A DNA stretch of 64,000 nt, taken from NCBI GenBank assembly GCA_034687125.1, contig JAQGBZ010000228.1, forward strand, positions 36,094 to 100,093, given 5' to 3'. A program made the position numbers and the translations under genes. Source of the DNA: Neelides folsomi (lineage: Eukaryota > Arthropoda > Collembola > Neelipleona > Neelidae). The notes below the pieces were generated by a model. The model saw only the letters and a program-made list of their open reading frames with translations. It did not search any database and was not told the DNA's origin. Within the stretch, counting starts at the first letter, position 1; each line of letters starts with the position of its first letter. Below, in pieces: positions 1 through 13,863 of this stretch.

Positions 1-1781
1 TTTCATTTGCCCTGTATGATGAATAGCTTAAATTTGTGTGGTAATATCAAAGCGTGGTATTCATAGAATAAAGTCAATAAATTATTATTACCTCTTCTGG
101 GGAGTACGAAGGCTCATAGGAAGGTCAGAGTTGAATGATTGAAGCGGGGGTCAAAGGCCGGATCAAGAGATGAGCCTGTGTAAAAAGAAAGTGAAATGAG
201 CGTGAGCTTCTTTCTTCATTTCTCTCCCACCATTTCTCACTCATCTAGATAAGCCTTTATTTATCAAGCTTCCATAAGCCCTCCTGTCGCATTTATTTAA
301 TTTCACCCTATTCACTCCCTTTTATCTCTCACAAGGGTGTCTTCGGTGACATGAACTTGATTTGATAACGAGCGGCCCAAGGCTCCTTCACTCCACATGA
401 ACAAGTTATTAGAAGACTTCTTTCAATCCTCGGCCTTCCCCTGGGCCAAGGGAACTTCCAAGGAGTTCTTAAACACTTCCCATCACAGGCCGCTCCAGTT
501 CTCAATGAACTGCCCCATTTGATTCATTGTCACTTGTGATGGATGAAGCCGGCAATTAAAACCGGTTTAACTGTGAGACTGAACATTGAACATATTTGCC
601 CCTGCTGAGTCTCCCGAGCGCCTTATTTATAATTTCACAATCCTTGGTTCATCAATCCTCGGCTCTGTCGGCCTCCTCTCAGAGTCCTCTGAAATCCTCG
701 TCCTTCTCACACTTGTAGAGACAAAATGGAGGAAGGGCTCTTTGAGACACTTGTCGTTTATAAGCCTGTCAAGTCAAAGGCCTCTTTTATATACACACGA
801 CCCCGAACATCTTTCCCGAGGGAAAGAAGGCAGGGAGTTCTTTTGCATTGTGAAAAACAAAATATTCATCTCTGCTTCCCTTCGAACAAAGGCCGAGGAG
901 AAACAAAGAGGTTTAAATTATTAGGTGCAGAGGAGATTTTAATGTTTGGCCATTATGGCTCCTGGAGAGAATCTAAAGAGAACATTGCACTTTGCATAAA
1001 TGTCCATCGCCCCTTATTCCTCATACATAATATTTCCTCATCGCAATTACAATAACATTTAATCATTTTTAACGATTCCTTAAGCTACTTTCAACTCCGC
1101 GTGAGCCGCGTGTAAATAATACTCAAACGTAAATACAAACAGTACACTCTTCAGCAAATCAGACTTTATGGGGAAATGCTAAGTATTTGGAAATTAAAAT
1201 ATTTTGAGTGGTCCGAAAAGATGGGAATTGAGGGAAATAAATAATATTTATGCTCATTTGCAAGAATCTGTTCAAAATGGGATTGCATTGTGAAGTGGTC
1301 TAATGGGGATGAGCATCATTTCTCGTCACATGCCCCAGGGGTGCATATTAATTAGAAAGTTAAAACTTCCTGGCGCGGAATGAAGGGCCATGGTAGTGAA
1401 TCACATTATCTGAGTAACAATGTAATGGATCGAGGGCCGGGAATGCGAACATGTACGCCACACGGAGCATGTGAATGATCCCATAATGAGAAAAGAGGGT
1501 TGACAAGTTTAAGCCCTCATAATCGTACACTAATGAAGAGCAGCTCTGGTTGTAAACAGTGGTAAAGGGCGTGCTGAGGGGTTTCCCCAACCAACAGCTC
1601 AATGAGAAGAGAGATCTTGTAAATATAATGACTCACATTATTGTCATCATGCTGTCGATATGGTCTGAATTTAAATTTAAAGGAAAAGAGGGTTTGTATT
1701 TTAATTAACCCGCAGCAACATAGGTTTAATCGAAAAAGCTGCTAATTGGAGGAACAAACATTTGGATGAGGATTGAGTGTG

Positions 1782-1796
1782 TAATAATAATAATAA
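1782..1796. repeat. (TAA)n microsatellite
   Basis: A short run of five TAA units. It is a simple sequence repeat with no coding context. Confidence 0.7.
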
Positions 1797-2667
1797 CAGG
1801 GGCTTGGGTTCGAGTCGGGGCATTAATAAGAAACACATCATTTATTGCTCTTCTGGAACCGCAGGGAAGCTGTGAGATAAATACACACACTCGGAGCCTC
1901 ACATTTATCTGATTTACTCTCGGGAAAGTTGATGGGATGGATCCCTCTGGTTCCTTCAAAACGAGGAGCTCCATCATAATCCCTTTCTGCTCAAAATGAG
2001 GAAATGTATGTGGATCGGAATGATCATGGGAGGTATAAGCTCCTCAAACAAGAAACGGAGATGGATGGATGGGAGAATGATTGGGAGAAATGGCTCAAGT
2101 GGAATTATCCATTCCATCATTTCACATCCCTTCCTCCTCAACCTGAGCGTGGAGAAGTTGAAATGAGGAAATAAACCATAAACACCGCAGCTCCAAAGCC
2201 CGCCTCAATTTATCCAAAAGAACATGAAAGATGGGTGGTTGATTTAGGAGCGGATCCCCAATTGGGACGAATATTTTCTCATGGCATTCCTCCTTCAAAT
2301 GTCCGGAACCCGTAGTTCTCCCAGACCCTCCAATTAATTTTCCACTCGGAGAAGATGGAATGCCAAGGAGAGGAACGAAGAGGAACATCTGTAAGGAAGC
2401 CTTATTAGAATGACGAGTTCCTTCCCCAACCATTCAAAAGAGTTGTAATTGAGTAATTGAACAAATCCGTAATAGGAGCTAGGAATGGCACGAACGAGAT
2501 CAGAACTCATTTATCTCACATATGGCAGCCGCTCATTTCTCATCTTTGCTAGAGAAGATCTGGCAAAGAAGAACTAATTGGAATTTATTAGCATTTAAAA
2601 CTTCAACGTACAAGACAGCTTTGTTCCTCTCCTTCAAAAGACGTATAAAGGGCTAAAGGGATTTGAA

Positions 2668-2713
2668 ACATTTGAAAACATTTACTCAAATTATAATACA
2701 TTTGAAAACATTT
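2668..2713. repeat. Two 16-bp direct repeats, 30 bp apart
   Basis: The word ACATTTGAAAACATTT occurs exactly at 2668-2683 and again at 2698-2713. It is a small local duplication of unknown meaning. Confidence 0.6.
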
Positions 2714-5700
2714 GCTTCCATTTGTACGGTAATTAGAAAACAAGGGCTTTAATCTTGTCTTTTGAAACTTTGCAAGTATTATTTGATCTCATGGGACATT
2801 TCCAACTTTGTCCCATTTTCATAACATTTTTCAAATCCATTTATGTTAATTTGAGCACCATGGCCTTCATTTTATAATATGGTTAAGATTCAAATCCCCT
2901 TCTTATTAAATGACTAATAGTTTTGGTGCGAACCTCCCTGGTATTTCTTGTCCCTCTTCATTCTCATTTGTCTAAGCCCCATTAAAAGTGAGAGTGGAGG
3001 AGAAGTGTAACTTATCGCCATCCACTCTCTTTGCCTAATGGGCCTCGGATTAAAAACAAAAACTTGGCATGGGAGTCAAACTAATATTTCTTCCTATGCC
3101 ATGTTCAACAAACATAAGGTTTTTTCCCGGGAGGACCTTGAAGTTTCAACTCGTAGTGAAGGTACTTTACACCCAAGAGATATTCGATAAGTGTATCAGT
3201 AGAACAGAATTTACAACATAAATTATAGAGAAAGATTAAAGAACTCCGAGACAGGTAAATCTATGCTAACAAGAGCAAGTAATAGTGGAAAAAAGTGTTG
3301 CTAGTTGAGTTCCAAGATTTACCGCCATGCTATTATCAATTTATCAATCCAATTGTGAGTCCAAATACCTTAAGAGTCTCAATGGGAAACTTTTCATGGA
3401 ATTGACTTATCCATTTGAATTCCATTCAAAGAAAATACACACCTTTTTGTATCAATGTAAAGTACTTTACAAATTCTTACAATTCGAATAGTTTAATAGC
3501 TTTAAGGAAGATTGCTTCCTTAAATAAAATAAATTTAGAACAAAGATGCTTTACATACTTTTTTATAATGAAGTTTTCATTCAAAATTGATGTAAATATT
3601 TATGATTTTGATCGACTTTTACTACTTTTTTATAATTTTTGAAATAGAAACTTGAATTGTCATGTGTCGGAAACGTCATTTAAAATCTAATGTATTCACT
3701 TCCAGGATTCCTGCTCAAGCATTCAAATAACATAGAATAATTTGATGGAATGGTAAAGCAGGTTGAAAAGAAGCTTAATGGTTTCGAACAATGTGGACCA
3801 TTTGAAAAGAACAAGTCTTTTAAAAGAAACTTGAAGTTTAGAGAAGGGGAGTATTGGCGATTGAATGGGTGATTGGAGGGCGAGACACGTGCTCTTGATT
3901 TGTAAATTGTTTGTCTTGGGTCGTATATTCGTATTTGGATGCATGGGGATGACGGGAAAGGTTGACAAATGCAGCATGGAATCCCTCCTGCATTTAATGG
4001 ACCAATGTCAAGTACAAGGAGAATGCTGCTACAGTACTCCTCCAAGTTCTACAGCTTCCGGAAATCCCGTCTAATGCATCTCTTACGAATACTTATATTT
4101 TATATATGCCCCTTCCGCTACCGCATTATTAAGGAGCATAGTTTCAAGAGAGTCCTGGACGATCCTTAATCTATAGAGGAATTCGCTGAGGGTGGATATG
4201 GAAGGGGAAGACCCGCAGACATCCGCATGTTGCAATGTATGGTCTCATTGTACCTATGCGTGTACGCGTTCATAGGACGTGTCGAGCAATCTTCCGTAGG
4301 TAAATTATGCCTTCTCATAAAGAAGCCCTTCGCACAGACTCTCTCAATAAACTCTCTTCCCCTCCACCCTCTTCATGTTCTTCTTAAGCTCTTACATGGG
4401 CTCTAAAGTTCTAAAATAATCTTAAGGAGACATTATCATGGAGGGAATCGTACTTTAAATTTCAATCTCATTACCAAGCTGTCGCATGTCAGGAGCACGA
4501 GAAGGAAACCCGGAGAACTGTCCCCAGAACCTTCTTTTCCCTATAATTTAATAAGGAGTTTGAGGAGGAGCGATAAAGAGCTCCCGTTCCTAAATTATAA
4601 ATCCTCTAAAGAGGAATCTCATATTCATCTTCCCCCGACCCTGCCAATTTCAATGCTTTCGGACCATACGGGTCTTATAAAATAGTCAGGAGAGGATTCA
4701 AAAGACCCCTCCTCGGGGATCTGGAGGGGAAGAATAAATATGAGTGGAGGGGCTTTTTATTCCGTTATTAATAAAAGCCGAATCAAATATGCTTGAAACC
4801 TTCTCTGGCTTTTAAGTCCTTAAATGTGCAACTATAAGGGAGGGCGAGGTAAATTATGTAAAAGTTGAGACGTCGGATTTTTCCCCAAAGCGGATTACAC
4901 CAATCCTCTCATTATTTCCTCTTTCTGGGTTTATAAACTTTGCTCCGACTCGGCGGGGAATAATGGGGGAAATGTATTGGGAGGGGATTAAGCGGAAAGG
5001 GTGGAAGGTGAGGGACAAAGATTAGAATTGAAAGGTGAACGAATTTCCCTTCAAGTGTTAAGACACCCAAGCCTCTCTTGAGGGAGACTAATGGAAGAAA
5101 AGGGGGACGAAATTGTGATTTTAAATGATGGGGGCTCGAGGTCGAATTTCTCTCTTGAGAAAAGAGTGAGAGGAAGTAGGGTTGAAAAAAAGTTTTATTT
5201 CCCTGTCCTCTGCCTAAGCCCAACTCTTCCTCACTTCCTTGGGAAGAAAAGTGAGTTGGAGAGTTTAAAGGTATTACTTTAAAAGACTTTAGAGAAGAAA
5301 GTTCCTTATCTCTTTTCATTCTCACGTTCAACTTTCAAACAGATAACCCTTTTCAAATAACCCATCAACTCCAAACTGTTTTTCCTATATAAGCTAATTA
5401 ATTACAAGGTAAAAGTCAGAGCTCAATTTCACTATCCCCCTTTTTTCAGTAATTGAGAGCGGTGAGGGAATTTAAGTCATGTATTATTTTAACGGAACTT
5501 TAGCCGGCTGAGTAGTGGAGGAAGACAAAGGGTTTACCGCAGTATTCCACAACAGAACCTTTTTCATCCTCGGAATCCATCGGGGGTTTGAGGAAAAACT
5601 TTTCAAACAATGGAGGAGAGGAGGGCGCAAAAAGAATTATGACTGCGGCTGAAGATTTCCAGACCAGAAATTTTCGGAACGGTTAGAAATCACATTCCAG

Positions 5701-8700
5701 AACCTAAAGTAAGAAGGAGCTGATCGCGGGAAGGAACAGGAGACCCTCGTGGTTCCAAATTCCAGAAATTGGGCCGAAACTCCCGGACTCCAAAAGTCCG
5801 AACCGGAGATATAAAAATTTATGATCCCATGAAGCCTTTCATTTTCAAATAATATTCTCTCGGCTAAATCATCTCAATAGGCCGAAACTGCGTTGACTCT
5901 TGACTTTTGAACAACGCCGCCCTATCACCTCTAACTACGTCTCTACAACCATATTTATCCATCAGGGATCTGAAGCTCGTAAAGAAATGAAAACTTTATA
6001 AGAGAGGTCATATATCAAAAGGAGATTAAGAAACTATTTCCTCATATCACAAATTGGTGGGTTTCATAATTGATACAACTCATCAGAGGAGGAGAGGATC
6101 TGTTGAACTTCGACACATTTAGGTCGTAAAAACGTTGCGGAAGATAAGTTTTTTCAAGTTTAGATAACTCGCGAAAAAATCCCGGGAAAGCTCGGAAAAT
6201 TTATAATCCTACGCAAGTATTAGTCTTATTAGTGAGTAGTTAATCCAGGTTAATATGAAACGAAGGGTTGTAAATCAGAGAGCCAAAAAATTAATCAAGA
6301 TGTCCCCCCCTTTCAACTTCCATTATTTTTTGGTGAGAGAATTAGGTTTTGAAGTAAAGAAGGAGATGTGTATTGAAGGTCTTGAAAAATTTAGCACCTT
6401 CCTCTAGTCAAAGCACATTTGGGGAAGGCAATCTTTCCAATGGTCCACAACCCACAAAGTTTTCTCTTCAACCGGTTCCCCTTCCTTCATCTCCCCCCTT
6501 AATGCTCAAATAACTTAAAGTTCGAACAGCTCAAAATTGCCAATTCTCTCACTTGACTCCGAGAGAATTACGTTCTCTGCATAATGTCTCTGACGGAGCC
6601 CGCCCGATTCCAATGGAAATGTAGGAGGTTCATTAGCTACGAAAAATCGTCTTTTCACCTGTTTTGGCAAACCCATTACAATCTTCGAGGCCCATTCTCT
6701 CCAAACCAAGTTCTTGACTTGGGACCCACTCGTGCATTTGGTACTAAATTACCCAAACCTCAGCCAACTTTAGCTATATAATCCATTTGAGGATATCTAT
6801 CTCATCTTGCCATTATATCTTTTATTTCATATATCAACTTACTTTACTACTTGAAAACATATGAATTCGAATCAAAGAAAAGGGTTCAAAACGAAGGTTC
6901 GAACTTTTGAGCCTGAATGAAGAATTTTAAATCAAAGAATAAAACCTCATCAATTGTGTTTCATTTTCATAAGAATTAGACTTGTTTGATTAATGGTTTA
7001 TTGTTTGTTATCTAAAAGCAAATTGTCAATATGTAAAACATAGCATTAAGATTTCATTTTTTTAAATTTACAGAAGATAAGTTTGAGGATTTGGTTCCAA
7101 ATGGTATTTTTAGGCCTTAAATCCAAGGAGCTAAATGTGGTAATGGAGTCATTAGAGGATTAATGACCTGAAGGACGAGTCTTTATTCTCTTTTTACGAA
7201 GAAGCCTCCTTCTAATTTGAAGCCGGGAAATAAAAGAAGGCGGCGTGTTAATAGCTACAATTCTCAAGACCATTGAGGAGGCTTGGGGGTATGATCATTT
7301 GGAATTAACTATAAAATGCATGAACCAGGCATGGTAGCCTTAAGATGGAACACATTAGACTCCATAGTTTGAGATAAAAGACATTCCGGCATAAAACTCG
7401 TGAGTTTTGGGTTCTCTAATTTCCCCTTTTTCTCCCATTGGGCCTCTCGGGAAATGTTCGTGGGTCGAAGGAGATGTGGAAGGGAAAAGGGGAGTCGGAA
7501 GGCCGCAAATTTATTGAATCCATTTTTCAGTTCTGGGAACTTATGAGAGCTTCTGTTATTTGTCTAAGGATGTTGAATGTGTGATGTTATTTTGAGGACG
7601 GAGGATTCTCCATCCTTCTCTAATGCACGGCCTCGTTTCGCGAAAGCTTTTGCTTTTCCCATTTGCCAAATGAACTCCCTTTCTCCTTTCTCTCCTTGAT
7701 TCCCCCATTAGGAAGTCTGAAAAGAAGCCTTTACGTCTTCTGCCCCTGATCATCCCCACGCGGTGCATAGAAGACTAGAGGAAGAAATGGACGAGAATCC
7801 CCGAGATGAAATGGCGAACCTTCTGGATGGCTCCTTCAGTCCCCGATGAGGAAAAAATATACAATTCCGTGAAAATTTCAAATTTGGCCAATATTCCCAC
7901 GCTCAATGTAGAACTTTTATAATGTACATAGGATCTCTTAAGCATCTTTAATCGATCTTTCACCACACGGTACAAGTCCTTTATAATATTGTATTTATAA
8001 TGGAACACATAACGATTAAAAATATTTTATAATTTTAATATGTAATTATTTCAATTTGAATGATAAAGAAAAAAACTAATAATTAAAGGTTTATTTTTTA
8101 AGTTTGTTCTACTACATTAGAATTATGAATTAAAGAGTTGGATTTGCCCGGCTTGCCAAAATCTATTTTAGAAAATGTTTTGCAAAATGATGAAAAATGG
8201 TAAAGTGGAATTTTTTCCAAAAGATAGATTTGGAATGTTTATCTAGTTTATTTAATGGTGGGAAGTGGAAGTATAAAATGAAATGGAAAAGGTCTGTTGG
8301 CAGGTTCTAAAATTAAGAGTGACAATTGAGCCACCCTGTAAGGAAAAGGATCTCCATTTCCTTTCATTCACCCGGGTCTTTTTTAGCCTTTGTTGGTTTT
8401 ATCCTCGCATGATTCATGCATATTTGCCGAGGAAGTAAAGTGAGAGATTATGTAACGAACATTTATTGTTTTTCCGAATGATAAATATTTGCAAATTCTT
8501 TTTAGAGTTGGGACATTGAAAGGAATCTTTCGGGTCGAAAGGGGATATCGAAAAACGACGAATCCTCCTCAATCCACACCCAGCCCTTGTCACCCGAGAA
8601 ATTCAATTTATGCATCCAACACTTCACATACATCCCATGTACATTTCCCTATCGTTTCTTTCCTTCGGATGACACGAAGAAGTCGGGAATTTGGAGGATA

Positions 8701-10880
8701 TGAATGGATCTTGTAATTTCACTTTCTCCTATGGGTGACATAAAATTATTAAGTATTGGCAATAAAGTCAGTGTCAAATTTGAAATGTACACGTTTCTTT
8801 CTCACACACTCGCTCTCAGAGCTTACATTATTTCAATAAGTACTCCGTTGGAATCCAAGTTGATATCACTCCATGTAAATCTTCAAATCTTTCATTTTTT
8901 ATCAACGATGCACAAAATATTTTATCTTTAAATTGATCTCCAGCTTTTTCATATTACCATTACAATTTACACTTATTTAGTGAGAGTTGAGACAAAATAG
9001 ATCTTTTCATCTTATCAATGCATAAATCTTTGTATAATATGTAAGTACTGATCTAAAAGATCATATAAATGTGAATCTTGAAACTTGAAAATTATATGGC
9101 GAATAAAATTTCTTGATAATAAATGGGTAATGTTTGTTATAATATTTGTAAAGCTTTTAGTTAAAGTTAAATTGAGAAACGAGCATTTCAAAATGATAAA
9201 TATCAACAGCGCCTACTAACGTTTATAATTTTAGATAAAATTATGCAATAAAATTTAATCGATTTGCATCTGAAATGTATCGAATGTCGTAAATCTAAAG
9301 AAATTAGAGAATTTTACGATTCTCTGAGGGGACAGCGGAATTTCTGAAACTTGTAGGTGGGATCTTTTATATTACAAGTTTTCCTCAAAGACGTTCCTCT
9401 GTCTCCTCGTGTTCTGGGTATTACAAGGAGGGGAAGCCGGGTAATTGCTTTCTTTTGACAGGGAGATTGCAAAGTATAAATCACGAGTGAAATATTCAAA
9501 TTGTGAAAACAACCTGGGCGCTTGCTTACTCCCATTCCCTTGTTTTATGGCGACCCCGAGCTCCGCTTTTACCCTTCCACCAGATTCCCAAATGATCCCA
9601 TTCCTTCTCCAATAGCACCACAATAAATAATGCTTATTAGAATGCTTCATTGAGGAAGGCTTTGAAAATCCCGCGTTCAAATTATATTCTAAAAAAACGT
9701 TTTTCTCTGGATCGACCAACCGGATAAGAAGATTATTTTAATAATAAAACATCACCCAAACGTGGGCCAAGAAAAAGAACAAGAGTAAATAGTCGAACTG
9801 TGAAGGAGCCGAAATGGTGAGATGGAAATGAGAAAACATGAATGCTAATTGGCAAATCCCGGTCATTTTCCTTTAATGTCCAGCATTAAGAGACCGTAAG
9901 GGAAATGCTAATAGATTCATTGCTCCCTTTAAAATTATATAGTTTGTAGTGGTGTAGTTCGCAGCCTCATTCCGACGGAAATGCCCGTGAGCTTCGTAGT
10001 TACATTAGTGAATTTTTGGGGAGATTTGGATTGAACCTATCTTTAGAACTTTACGGCTCCTCCGCCAATATTCCTCTCTTTTATGAGGCCCCACTCAAAC
10101 CCTCGTGTAATTTCATTATTAAGAGCAGATGTATGAATATGTGTTGAGTAAACAATCTTTTAACGTCGCCCTTTGCTCCTCATCCGTGGAGAAGTTCCTT
10201 CGCTATGGGCCAGTAGTTTCCAGCATCTCAAGAGGATGAGAACAAAAACTGAGTCTCGTACATACAAGGAAGATATGCATAATGTGAACGAGTTACGTAA
10301 CATGACATTAAATGCCTGGCTCTACAACCCGACTATAAGTACGCACATTAGCATATGTTGTATCTATATTTATAACATAGGACCAAGATAGCAAGTATAT
10401 CAGTCGGCAGTTAAAGGGGCTTATTTAGGGAATTTTATGATTCCTTTTGCAACTTCTGTCGAGTGTAACTTTGCAATTTCCCCCTTCCTACCCTTTGGCC
10501 TATGTACACTTCCTTGCGTTATGATAATAACGAATTCCTCAATTCCTGGACCTTCTTCCCTCATAAATGGTTGTTCGCCGTCTTATGAATTTCCATCCTT
10601 GTTCAAATAAATTGATTGTTCAAAATATGCCCTCCCTCCCAATGCCCCTTTTTTAATCGACATTTGAGTTTATTGGAGAAGAACTTGTAGATAGCAGTTC
10701 GAGAGGAATTTCAATTCAACTCTCAAGCGACAGACGCCTTTCCATCTCCGAGATGCTCGAAGGGCTCGAGAAATGGAATGAAAGTAAACGGAATGACGGG
10801 TGAAGTTGGGATGAGAAAGTCGGAGACTCTTATTGAATTCACTTTTAGACTTTTGATAACTCGGCTCTCTATATTTACTC

Positions 10881-12800
10881 ATGTATTTATATAGACCAAT
10901 TTTTCATCGAGAATTTCTTTTCATATTAGGTCCCATATTGTACAACTATTTGCCAATCTTTCATCAGAATAATATCAATAATATGGAAGGAATTGTAGGT
11001 ATGTAATATATTTTTTAACTAAATTGTATTTACAAATGCATGTACCAAATATATTTTATATTTATAATATAATCTACATTACTTATAGGGATGGGAAAAC
11101 TGTATAAATATTTTATCAAGCATTGTTAATCTATGAGAAATATTTCATTTCAGTTGAAGTTGAAATGAATAAAAGTTGAAGTAAAAGGTTTGAATTTATG
11201 ATTTGAACCAAAGTCATCAATTCATCAAATAAAGTTAACTTATCGTTGCAATTTTATACAAAGTTCAAATAAATGTAATAAAAATACTTCCCTGACATAT
11301 CTTCAGAGTTTAATAAGAACTTACATATTTTACAGAATCTATTTATAAGTTTAATGACATTATTATACAAATGTTATTTAAACAAATAAACATAAATCCA
11401 TATTATGGAATAGTTATAATTAATACATTCAAGATTAGATCCAGATCTAATACAATTAAAATTGTATTAAGTAGACAAATGAATGTTGTTAATAAGAAGC
11501 AACACAAGTTCATGGTGGATTACGAGATTATTTGTGTTTGAGAGCGCATTTGAGCTGAAGTATATTTTCCGCATGTTAACAGAATAAAGCCCCGTGTATA
11601 AAGTGAGAAGCTCATGGTGACTATTTCTCCGTTGTGAGTGATCCTTTGGATCTAAAAGGTATTTTATGTTCTAAGGACGCCGGAGGATTCGAAGGCAGCG
11701 AGATGTGAATTCACAGGGAGCGTCTCCCTTGACTTCTCCCTCAGAAGCTATCTCGGAGAGATATGTTGGTTATGGTGCAGAGGAGTTTGGAAAGATACGA
11801 GAAATTGTGAGAGTGATGCAGGAGGAGAAAGCATCTGGTCACACCCTGTGGAGCCGAACATCTTATACAGCTTGGATTCATCCGATCCAAAACGGAACGA
11901 GTTCCTACGGCTCTCCCGCCACTGAATGAATTCAGCGGAATCGTGGAAGGAAAAAACTGCGGAAAGGCATAAAACCCAAAGGAATGGTTCTTGTGCAGAG
12001 TTAAACGGAATAAAACTACGGTCACCAGATAAACGGAATCTTATTTCCCCTTCTGCCCGTCGACTCCTCCGACTTCACGAGATTCTTTGTGGGTGCATTT
12101 GGGGGAAAAAATTAGACGGGATCTTTAAGTCTCTGGTGCACAATTTAATACCCCCTTTTACTCTTCACAAAAACCCTCGTCTTAATCAAAGACAGAAGGA
12201 ATGAAATTTTCATTACTTTGGCTAAAAGAACCCTTTTAAGTTCTTTAATCAACGTTTTCAAACGCTGTGATCATTTAAAGAGGTTCAAAAAGGAGAAACC
12301 AATTATTCAAACGTTTTTGCAGCACTATTTTAATTAGCTAAATCCTGTCGTATTTTTAAACGGGCCAGGTTTATATTTACAGAAATAAATTACACTACGT
12401 TTGTAGTAAAAATGTAAAGTGGAGTATTAAGTTATTAAGTTAATAAAATAAACCAAAAAGGTAGTTATTGGCCAAGTTAATCGGAAACTTTGTTTAGGAA
12501 ATTTCCTAATATTACATAGTGTATTTTATAGAGAATCATTTAAAAAAGTTATTAAGCTTAATTGCAAATGTTTACAAAGTTTATGGGGAGAAAGTTCTAG
12601 CACAAGTTTACTTTCTGCAAATTGAAATCCGATAGACATTTTTGCAATAGCTAAAGATAATTGTATTTGTTCAACCCCAAGTTGATAATTTTTTGAACAA
12701 TTCCCATTCCGGTGAGAAAAATGGTCATATGGAAATTCGGCCCATCTTGTTTGTTTTACATCCTATAAAACACGAGCGAGGGCCTTAAGTTGGAAAGGTG
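10881..12800. other. AT-rich intergenic DNA
   Basis: Mostly AT-rich DNA (10880-11540 and 12280-12700) around a more GC-rich patch at about 11560-12200. The three short overlapping open frames in that patch have no recognisable domain and conflict with one another in frame and strand. No gene is supported. Confidence 0.55.
11434..11469. repeat. Two overlapping palindromes
   Basis: ATTAGATC (11434-11441) pairs with GATCTAAT (11444-11451) across 2 bp. It overlaps a second palindrome in which TAATACAATT (11448-11457) pairs with AATTGTATTA (11460-11469). Both are perfect inverted repeats. They could form adjacent small hairpins or be a remnant of a transposon terminus. Confidence 0.6.
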
Positions 12801-13842
12801 AGTGTGAAGAGTTTTAGAATCCTATGAAATGAAATGAGAGGTTTTGTTGTTTCGGCCCGAGTTTTTCGTTCCGCAGCTGGTGCATGAGGAATTACCTCCG
12901 ACCATTTATCATTTCCCATCAAGTTTCTCTCCTGTAAGTGGAAGCGTAGGCAGAAGGCGTGAGGGCTTTTGGTTCGTTGGACTCCGACAAGATGAGTTTT
13001 CCCGGGCGCGTCTCACTCCCGGCCCACAACTGATCTGGAAAAGCTTGAGTCAATCTCCGGCTCACATTTTCCCGATCCCAATCCATAACCCAGAACATTA
13101 GTCGGGATGAGGATAAGAGAAGGTCCGGGCCAAAAAGGTACCCGCATGCCATTGCCCGCCGGTTCCCAAGCGAAAAAACTTATCCTGGTCGCGGTGCCGG
13201 TTTATGATAATAACTTTGAAAGTTCCGCTTGACTTTGTGGTCCGCGGAACGGATTTTAATTGGGCGTTCAAAGATGGATTGCTGGGCTCTAATTAAAATC
13301 AAATAATGTATAAAATTTACTTTATGCTTTTAATATGTTACATAACATGGACATGGAACAAGAGAAAAATTTTTCAGGTCTATACTTGAAGTTGAAAGGA
13401 ATTTTGATGGATGGGAGGAATAAAAGCCATATTTGTATAAATGAACATAAATACTTAAATGGAAGTCCTTGGGTATATGAGTTGTTGAGCTAATTGGCCT
13501 CCCTCCTTTTCTATAAGTGGAAAATTCGAAATGAGATTATGATGATTAAAAGGAAAGTTTCATGTGGAAATGTCTGTCTACCTTTTGTATTAGATAAAGG
13601 TTTATTCAACACTTTTAAATTATTTACATAATCTCAAATTCACTTTCCTAATACAAAGCCCTATACTTACTCCAATTTCTCATTTTAGGGGACTTGAAAT
13701 TGAAGACTAAAACATTCCTTCTCGTTGGTCATCAACCACTCTTGGCAATTCGAGTCTCAGTTGTCTCAGAAGACTCAAAACACTCCCAGTTGAAGGCAAA
13801 AGTTAATAGATGCGTGAATTTGAAACTCAAAGCAAGGGGAGG

Positions 13843-13863
13843 GAATGAAATGAAATGAAATGA
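13843..13863. repeat. (AATGA)n microsatellite
   Basis: About four pentamer units of AATGA/TGAAA type. It is a simple repeat. Confidence 0.6.

Larger units (their letters stand above)
1..10880. other. Gene-free stretch, purine/pyrimidine-biased
   Basis: I see no supportable gene here. Open frames are at most about 140 codons, lie on both strands at random, lack recognisable domains and are not linked by convincing splice sites. The sequence alternates between 1-2 kb of moderately GC-rich DNA full of GAGG/CCTC and GGAAT-type runs and AT-rich islands (about 3190-3660, 6780-7080, 7880-8270 and 8880-9310). Distant regulatory DNA, a large intron of a gene outside the window, or a non-coding transcript are all possible; none is shown by the sequence. 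Confidence 0.6.

Noticed and set aside
1800-1825. tRNA B-box-like GGTTCGAGTC
   Set aside because: The flanking bases do not form a T-stem and there is no A-box at the right distance.
4912-5331. 139-codon minus-strand frame rich in P, S and L
   Set aside because: Composition follows from the GAGG/CCTC bias of the DNA; overlapping frames on both strands are equally long.
8331-8341. CCACCCTGTA, like the right end of the mariner-like hairpin
   Set aside because: No partner end was found nearby; ten bases alone can occur by chance.
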